This document shows positions 33,511 to 38,885 of a DNA stretch of 38,885 bases, piece by piece; the stretch's first letter is position 1, and every line of letters begins with the position of its first letter. Origin of the DNA: Acidimicrobiales bacterium (GTDB lineage: Bacteria; Actinomycetota; Acidimicrobiia; Acidimicrobiales; Aldehydirespiratoraceae); NCBI GenBank assembly GCA_029263175.1, contig JAJCXZ010000020.1:1-38885 (forward strand), written 5' to 3'. The notes under the pieces were generated by a model, which saw nothing but the letters and a program-made list of their open reading frames with translations, was not told where the DNA came from and did no database searches. A program made the position numbers and the translations under genes.

Positions 33511-34505
33511 AGGGCTGGTGGGGCGACCTCGATGTAGAAGGGATCGGAGTCGTCTCTGAACGTGAGCCCGATCCCCTTCCAAAACTCGAGAATTGCGGTT
33601 CCAGCAGCCTCGACTAAGGCACGTTCTTGGTCAGCGAACTCATCAACGGCTGGGACAATGGGCTCGGAATGGAAGAGCTCGTGGAGCGTCTTCCAGCAGG
33701 AGTGCATCGGGCCGAAGTCGCTCTCACTGGTGATGGGATCCGCTGCGTTTCTCGGGCCGTCGTGGGCGGCTTGTCCGTGGGCTAAGGCGATCAGGATCTC
33801 TCCGGTCGTTGTTTGAACGTCGAGCCACATCTCAGAGAGCTCTTTCCCGGATACTCGATACTCGTGGATCCTCCCTACGATTCGCCGGAGCGCGGTCGCC
33901 GCCAGTTCACCGAACTCGTTGGCACCGAAGTGAGCGTCCCGCACTGTCATGGGCCTCGAGCCTCCGTCCTCCTCGGTGACCGACGCCGTCGCTCCGAGAA
34001 TGACGTCGGCGATCGAGTCCGCCCGGTACTCCTCGAATGCGTAGCGCGCTAGCCACTTGCAGGTCTCCCAAGGGACCTCGGCGGGTGGTGTCCGCACCCC
34101 TGCTTCGTGTCTCATCTGACCAATGAGCGTGTGGGCAAGTTCGTGGGCGACCAAGAAGGTCGTATGGGCGTGATTGATTGGTGTCGACACATCGATCGAG
34201 CCACGGGACATCACAAGGACCGGTTGTCGATGTTCTTCGTCGCGGTACATCGTCTTGCCCACGACGACTCCCCCGACGCGATCGGTGTGGAAGTTCTCCT
34301 TTGACTCGTCACCGATGACCGCCGAGTCGAACTCTCTCACGGCGCCAGCGAGGTCGTCAGAGACCACGATTTCCAGAGACGTCAACGGCGCTACGCCCTG
34401 ATCGGAGCGCACCCCATCAAAGGCCATGGCGAGGGTCTCAAGAGTCGCGACCAAAGCCTCCGGTAGTTGCTCAGAGCCGTCGGGGTGGAGCTGAATTCGT
34501 AGCAT
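33498..34505 (-). CDS. HExxH zinc metalloprotease-like protein of unknown family
   Basis: I do not recognise a named family. The protein of about 335 residues has a zinc protease motif H121-E122-L-A-H125 in LVAHELAHTLIG. A third-ligand candidate follows about 33 residues later in FEEYRADSIAD (Glu158/Glu159), the layout of gluzincins such as the ImmA/IrrE group. The rest is helical and ends in an unusual CWC tail. I chose the ATG at 34505 because AGGA lies at a suitable distance upstream; a GTG at 34553 would add 16 residues. No signal peptide is present, so it should act in the cytoplasm. It follows the 1202-aa nuclease gene on the same strand with a gap of about 176 bases, so the pair may be one transcription unit. 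It could process or activate its partner, or cleave a repressor. Confidence 0.65.
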   Translation of the reverse strand: MLRIQLHPDGSEQLPEALVATLETLAMAFDGVRSDQGVAPLTSLEIVVSDDLAGAVREFDSAVIGDESKENFHTDRVGGVVVGKTMYRDEEHRQPVLVMSRGSIDVSTPINHAHTTFLVAHELAHTLIGQMRHEAGVRTPPAEVPWETCKWLARYAFEEYRADSIADVILGATASVTEEDGGSRPMTVRDAHFGANEFGELAATALRRIVGRIHEYRVSGKELSEMWLDVQTTTGEILIALAHGQAAHDGPRNAADPITSESDFGPMHSCWKTLHELFHSEPIVPAVDEFADQERALVEAAGTAILEFWKGIGLTFRDDSDPFYIEVAPPALCWC

Positions 34506-34636
34506 TCGGAGTCCTGTCAGTTCGATCCCAACGCTACCTACGAGGTCTGACACGACCCGGTCGGACGGGGAACCAGATGCTGTTTGTCAACAGGTTGCGA
34601 GCGGCCGTTGGCTTGCCGTCGTTCGCGGGACTCGCT

Positions 34637-34657
34637 CGTGGGAGACCCTCGCCCACG
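34637..34657 (-). terminator. Hairpin between the nuclease-like and metalloprotease genes
   Basis: CGTGGG (34637-34642) pairs with CCCACG (34652-34657). It lies just after the nuclease-like stop codon. It may attenuate read-through into the protease gene. Short stem and no T-run. Confidence 0.3.
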
Positions 34658-34681
34658 GCAGGCGCCAGCTCTGTGAGCCCA

Positions 34682-37600
34682 CTACGTACGCATGTGGATC
34701 CCAGGGCCAGCGAGGCGGTCGTCGTCAACGACGGCTGCTAGGTCATCGACTATGCAGAAGGCGACTCTTGGGTCGATAGCGAACGCTGCGGGTTCGAGGT
34801 GTCGGGTGACCATCAGGCCATGGACCTCCCACTGTCGGGCAGGTTCGGTCGCACCGAGGGCTGTAGCGATCGAAGCAGCGCTTGCGTCGACATCCCCGAC
34901 CTTCCGCAACAGCTTGTCGACATACCCGCCTGACCCGAGGAAGTCATTGGTGAGGCCGCGGATCTGGCGGGCGGAGTAGGGGGTATAGGGATCCTTGGCC
35001 TCGATGACCCAAACCCGCGATCGTTGAACGTCGAGGCAGAGCGCATCGATCTCCCCGGCGAGGTCCGTGATTCCGAAGTGATCTGCCTTCTCCGGTTTGA
35101 TCCCTCCCTGGACGATGAGGTTCGGGGCTTCAAGGGCTTCGACGCAGTCCTTCTCGAGCTGGCGGTTCTGGCGTTGCCGATGCTGGTCGAGTGCCTGTGC
35201 CACTTCGCGGGGTAATGCCGTGGCTGGCCAGGGAAGGCGACCGTCGCCGAGGTAGTTGGCGAAGATCTTCAGTGTGCTCTCTGAAGTCCATGGAAGTACC
35301 CAGATTCGGTCGTTCGCGAGCACGAATGGGCTGGTGGCGATTCGCTTTGCGCGTCGCTCGGTCTCCCAGTGTGGGATCACATCGGCCGCCAGGTCTTCTC
35401 CACGCAGGGTGAGCCAGTCGAGGGCTGCAGCAAACTCGTCAGCTGTTGCACCGACGGCTAGATCCATGCACTCCTGGACGAACTCATCGTGCGTGGTGGC
35501 TGTCGCTGGAGCGTCGCTCGTGGCGGCGAACTGAGTAGCCACATTGAGCGCTCCGGTGATGGCGTCGATGCCGAAACTGAGGCTGCCCTTCATCGCTGCG
35601 TCAATAGCGAAGAGATCTGGCATCAACTCCACGACTGCCCTTGGCTCTTCATCCGCGGGGTCCGGCTCCGGCTCCGAGCCAGTCGAGATCGGCACGCCGC
35701 GCGGAAGCATGTGTGTGGACCTCGCGTCGCTGTATGCCCGTGCGTCGGTATCGGTCGGCTCGGTGGATGCGACGACGGTGACCTCGTACAGGCTCGAGAT
35801 CTCGACGCTCGTCCGAGTCAACTGGAAGTGGATCGCGTCGCTGCGGAGGCACGAGTCAATGCAGAGGTGGGCGATCGAGAGCGCCTCGATCCATGAGAGC
35901 TCGTCCGTCGTCGCGTCGCCCGCCGGTGGGTGGGCGAGGACTTCCTCGACAATGAATGAGATCGCGCGTGTTGCCTGGGAGACGCGCTCCCGGCGCTCGC
36001 CATCGTCTTCTCCCTTCCTCACCGGGAAGCCCCGTTCCCACGAAAGCTGCCTGTCGATCATGTGGCGCTGGTGGTTGGCGCGTTCGAGCTGTTCGAGCGC
36101 GAAGGCAAGCAGATCGTCGGCTCGCAGCGGTGCCACGGACTGATGGAAGAGGCGTATCAGCCAAGGGAACACCGTCTGGCTTTCGAACCGAGTGGCGTCG
36201 GCACCATGTAGTTGCGAGGGCTGGATCTGCTCCTCAGCGAGGTGCTCGCCGAGCTTGCGAAGAGCAGCACTCTGGACGGCTTCGTGGACGTCGACCGGCT
36301 CCGGTAGCTGCTGGGCTTGCTGGCGCACCGAGTAGCCATCTGCACGGAGTCCGGGTGGTGCCGACTCCCAGGCCGTCAAGAACGACGCTTGCGCCGAGTC
36401 GGTCAGCACGCTGGCCACGCACTGCCCGCAGAGCGCCTCCACCTCCAGAGAGTTCTCGGCGACAGACGCGAGGAGTCGGTCATCCCACCCGATCGTCAAG
36501 ATCGTCTCGTCGACGTTCGCTGTTGAGAGCGCGGGCCCGGCAACTCGTTCCTGATACTCGAATTCGATCCGCAGTGATCGCAGTCCGGATTCGCTCGCCG
36601 CCACGACGAAGGCGTCGGCGCTGTGTTCGAGCTTCCAGGCCAGACCGACAGCGAGATTCCATAGCGTCGAGAAGTGCTCCGAGGGAGCGTTCGCGTCGAC
36701 TTTGGCGACGGCTACGGGAACGTCCCAAGAGAAGACCTGGTAGACGTGATCCGTGCGCAGGTCTCCAACCTCGGTGCCGTTCCGGTGATCGAGCGCGACG
36801 ATCGGCCAGCTCCGTAACGGGGGCAGGCTGAGCTGATGCAGAGCCCGTTCCACAGGTGAACTTGCCGCCGCTTCTTGCCATTCGGCAACCGCTGCATGCG
36901 GCGAGAACATCATCGAGGTGATCGGAAGGCCCCCTCGATAGAAACTCTTCTGCGGCTTCCATACCTCCCACCGATCGATGAGATCCCACGCGAACATCCG
37001 GTCAATGCCCCCGGCGTATTCGAGATCGCGAACGAAGTACCACAGGTCCTCGCTCGAGCGCTGTGACGAGTAGAGGATCCACTCCAGGTCCTCCACGCTC
37101 ATCATCGGCCCGTGTGCACCAAGCGGCGAGGCATGCATCGGCCCGGCGACGATCTGAACTCGGACGATCTTGGCATCCGGCGCGATTCGCCACGAGGTCG
37201 CCGGGTTCCTGACCTCGACTCCAGGCTGGATCGAAGCCAGTCCCGCTGCTCCCTGATCAAGCCGGCCCTGAATGGCCGCCGGCGTCAGGCCCGCCACGAC
37301 GTCGAGTGCGAGGACGAGCCTCTCGTCGAACGTCGCGAGGGAGTGGATCGGGACTCCGTCGCCAACCCGAACGGGACCAGCGATCCGGTGTCCAGAGCCT
37401 TGCAACAACCGACCGACGTGATTGGCGATCGCGGCCGAGAACGCCGCGCCCGGCTGCTCGCTTCGGTCGGCCGCATACTCCGCGAGATACGCACCGATCG
37501 CTGGCAGCGCCTCGACCAGTATCCCTGCGGGGAGCCACACTGACTGCGACCCCGACCGGACGCCGATTGCGGGGCCGAATGTCGCTGTGGGGTGAGAAGG

Positions 37601-38290
37601 ATCGAACGACAGCTTGTTTGCCGGTCGCACGAACCTCTCGGCGACGGCCTGTGCGCGGGCCGGGTTGGCGCACGCGTCGACCACGTCCGGTAGGCCGGGC
37701 AGCGAGCAGGCAGCGGCGACCTCGGCGGCCGAGACACTCGGGCGCGAGCCGACCTCTGCTGCGGGCGCCTCGCCCCAATGTGGAGCAAGACCCGCGGCAA
37801 CGGCGTCCAGTCTCCGAAGAGTCAGCTCGGCCACATCCCCAATTCCGAATCCAAGCTCGCTGGCCAGGAAGGGGTCGATAGCGAACGCCAGGCGTGCGTG
37901 CTGGTTGACCACCGCTGTCGGGCGTTCCAACGACCCCGGAATCAATCTGAAGAGATCGCGCTCCCAGCGAACCAGTACCTCAGAGCGAGCATCGTACGGC
38001 GCAAAGTCCTCCATCATGGTTAGGGCGTGAGCGTGTTCCTCCGCTGCAGCATCAACGAGCGCCGGCAAGTCTTCCGCCGCTGCCGGTCGTCCTTGCGTGT
38101 GCCGACGCCGAACTGCAGTCCTGAAGAGGGACGAAATTGATGGGCCGCGGTGAGCGGCTCCGGGAGAAACGGACGCCGCCTCAAGCACCGGAAGGACCGT
38201 GTCCGTCGAGAGCTCGTCTAGAACGCGGGAGACGGGACTGCTCGCCTCTCGTTCCCGACGTTCTCGCTTCTCTCGGCTCTTCCTTCCCAT
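34682..38290 (-). CDS. 1202-residue protein of unknown family with C-terminal PD-(D/E)xK nuclease-like domain
   Basis: Most of this protein matches nothing I recognise. The N-terminus is very basic (MGRKSREKRERRERE). The long middle part is mixed alpha/beta without a visible NTPase P-loop. An acidic, low-complexity linker (SEPEPDPADEEPR) lies near residue 910. The end carries a nuclease signature: G-E1080-I-D1082-ALCLD followed by VWVIE1097-A-K1099-D, the core of restriction-like PD-(D/E)xK enzymes. The ATG at 38290 has GGAG five bases upstream, so the start is firm. It precedes the metalloprotease gene on the same strand and converges on the STAND gene. A role in defence against foreign DNA is inferred from the domain, size and island setting. 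Confidence 0.6.
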   Translation of the reverse strand: MGRKSREKRERREREASSPVSRVLDELSTDTVLPVLEAASVSPGAAHRGPSISSLFRTAVRRRHTQGRPAAAEDLPALVDAAAEEHAHALTMMEDFAPYDARSEVLVRWERDLFRLIPGSLERPTAVVNQHARLAFAIDPFLASELGFGIGDVAELTLRRLDAVAAGLAPHWGEAPAAEVGSRPSVSAAEVAAACSLPGLPDVVDACANPARAQAVAERFVRPANKLSFDPSHPTATFGPAIGVRSGSQSVWLPAGILVEALPAIGAYLAEYAADRSEQPGAAFSAAIANHVGRLLQGSGHRIAGPVRVGDGVPIHSLATFDERLVLALDVVAGLTPAAIQGRLDQGAAGLASIQPGVEVRNPATSWRIAPDAKIVRVQIVAGPMHASPLGAHGPMMSVEDLEWILYSSQRSSEDLWYFVRDLEYAGGIDRMFAWDLIDRWEVWKPQKSFYRGGLPITSMMFSPHAAVAEWQEAAASSPVERALHQLSLPPLRSWPIVALDHRNGTEVGDLRTDHVYQVFSWDVPVAVAKVDANAPSEHFSTLWNLAVGLAWKLEHSADAFVVAASESGLRSLRIEFEYQERVAGPALSTANVDETILTIGWDDRLLASVAENSLEVEALCGQCVASVLTDSAQASFLTAWESAPPGLRADGYSVRQQAQQLPEPVDVHEAVQSAALRKLGEHLAEEQIQPSQLHGADATRFESQTVFPWLIRLFHQSVAPLRADDLLAFALEQLERANHQRHMIDRQLSWERGFPVRKGEDDGERRERVSQATRAISFIVEEVLAHPPAGDATTDELSWIEALSIAHLCIDSCLRSDAIHFQLTRTSVEISSLYEVTVVASTEPTDTDARAYSDARSTHMLPRGVPISTGSEPEPDPADEEPRAVVELMPDLFAIDAAMKGSLSFGIDAITGALNVATQFAATSDAPATATTHDEFVQECMDLAVGATADEFAAALDWLTLRGEDLAADVIPHWETERRAKRIATSPFVLANDRIWVLPWTSESTLKIFANYLGDGRLPWPATALPREVAQALDQHRQRQNRQLEKDCVEALEAPNLIVQGGIKPEKADHFGITDLAGEIDALCLDVQRSRVWVIEAKDPYTPYSARQIRGLTNDFLGSGGYVDKLLRKVGDVDASAASIATALGATEPARQWEVHGLMVTRHLEPAAFAIDPRVAFCIVDDLAAVVDDDRLAGPGIHMRT

Positions 38291-38756
38291 GAAATCTCCA
38301 GTGATGTCCTAACTAGTCAACCGCAGTCCCGACGCCGATCGCCATTGGGTTTCGTCGACACGCCGCTTGCTCGAGTGGGACGGCCGATGGTGCCCTCTCA
38401 GGCAGTGTCGCGACGAGCTGTGACAGTGATGCCTCGTTGTTTCACTTTGAACGGTCAACTGCGAGAAGGCCCAGTACCCGCACGACGACAGCAGCAGCTC
38501 ACTGACGCCTCGGCCTTTTCCCGGAACTGTTGTCCCGCGATGCTAGGAATCGCGGTGGGCTTACTAGCTCGATGCGTGGGACCGCGACCTGCCGCTCTGT
38601 CCTAGCGATGTGGCGGCGCTCGTCGCTAGCAACCGGGTCCGGCCGAGGTGGGAACCTTGCGGAACGCATGCTCCTCTCGGGACGGGTGTTCGCCAGTGCG
38701 CGCAGTGGTGGTCCGCTTGTATCTTCACCAGGGCTAACGTGCATAATGATGCGCGT
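38291..38756. other. 466-base stretch without a supported gene
   Basis: Short open frames exist on both strands, but none has a recognisable domain or a good ribosome site. The stretch contains the upstream region of the 1202-residue protein, with a TTGACT on the minus strand at 38315-38320 that could be a -35 element. No tRNA-Gly 3' end, attachment repeat or CRISPR unit is seen. Confidence 0.5.
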
Positions 38757-38885
38757 ATGGATGTCAAGGGCGTCTATGGGGCGGTCGGGCGCGGCGGGGC
38801 GGACAAGACAGAGATGAGCCACGTGGTGTTGGGCAGGCGCGTTTTCGGTCACGCCGGCGGCGCTGGTCGCCGATGGAGATTGAGG
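38757..38885 (+). CDS. Possible start of a gene cut by the right window edge
   Basis: An ATG at 38757 opens a frame that stays open to the window end (43 codons, starting MDVKGVYGAV). CATAAT at 38742-38747 upstream resembles a -10 element, with TTGTAT at 38717-38722 as a poor -35, so a leaderless or short-leader transcript is possible. The visible sequence is too short to recognise a family. Confidence 0.3.
   Translation, partial: MDVKGVYGAVGRGGADKTEMSHVVLGRRVFGHAGGAGRRWRLR

Larger units (their letters stand above)
24375..38885. mobile_element. Putative tRNA-Gly-associated genomic island (right end outside the window)
   Basis: From the 3' end of tRNA-Gly onwards the content changes from housekeeping to accessory genes. 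These are a phage-type integrase, an excisionase-like protein, a second (frameshifted) tyrosine recombinase, and three large or unusual genes of probable defence function. No second copy of the tRNA 3' end was found in the window. If an att repeat exists it lies beyond base 38885. Replication or transfer genes are absent, so this is a degraded or partial element, or a defence island at an integration hot spot. Confidence 0.6.

Noticed and set aside
38291-38756. Right attachment site (copy of the tRNA-Gly 3' end)
   Set aside because: I looked for the T-loop and acceptor sequence of the tRNA here and found no match.
38499-38852. 117-codon minus-strand frame near the right edge
   Set aside because: No domain, no good ribosome site, and its composition looks non-coding.

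Overview
The window is high-GC bacterial DNA with many GTG starts, tightly overlapping genes and actinobacterial gene types: a B12-dependent ribonucleotide reductase, an FadE-like acyl-CoA dehydrogenase, Lgt, and MetX with an S-box leader. I infer an actinobacterium, possibly of the Acidimicrobiia type. No phylogenetic marker in the window settles this.

Positions 1-24,300 look like ordinary chromosome. In order they hold: the 3' end of nrdJ; a DUF1697 gene; an alkyl sulfatase of the metallo-beta-lactamase fold; a minus-strand 2-hydroxy-acid oxidation operon (lldD-like, glcD, glcE, glcF) whose stops and starts overlap; a lipoprotein L,D-transpeptidase; a YihY-type membrane protein; an acyl-CoA dehydrogenase; lgt; an APH-type kinase; a serine beta-lactamase-fold hydrolase; a solute-binding lipoprotein; an alkyltransferase-like protein; a DEAD-box helicase; and an N6-adenine DNA methyltransferase. 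Then comes a methionine unit in which a SAM riboswitch precedes metX and a PLP transsulfuration-type enzyme, followed by an Fpg-type glycosylase. The block ends with two small hypothetical proteins and a proline-rich protein. In the methionine unit the metX start codon lies inside a hairpin that begins 47 bases after the aptamer, which suggests SAM control of translation.

A tRNA-Gly(GCC) gene at 24,315-24,390, followed by a strong terminator, marks the edge of an accessory region that runs to the window end. It holds a phage-type tyrosine recombinase beside the tRNA, an excisionase-like HTH protein, a cluster of ACCTATCCG motifs, and a second XerC/D-like recombinase split by one extra base. 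After these come three unusual genes: a 1975-aa protein with a Cap4-like nuclease domain, a STAND-type NTPase and a long helical C-terminus; a HExxH metalloprotease; and a 1202-aa protein ending in a PD-(D/E)xK nuclease-like domain. I read this as an integrated island carrying one AVAST-like anti-phage gene and a second, possibly undescribed nuclease-protease pair facing it. The defence role is inferred from domain architecture and context; nothing in the sequence proves it. The right end of the island was not found in the window.
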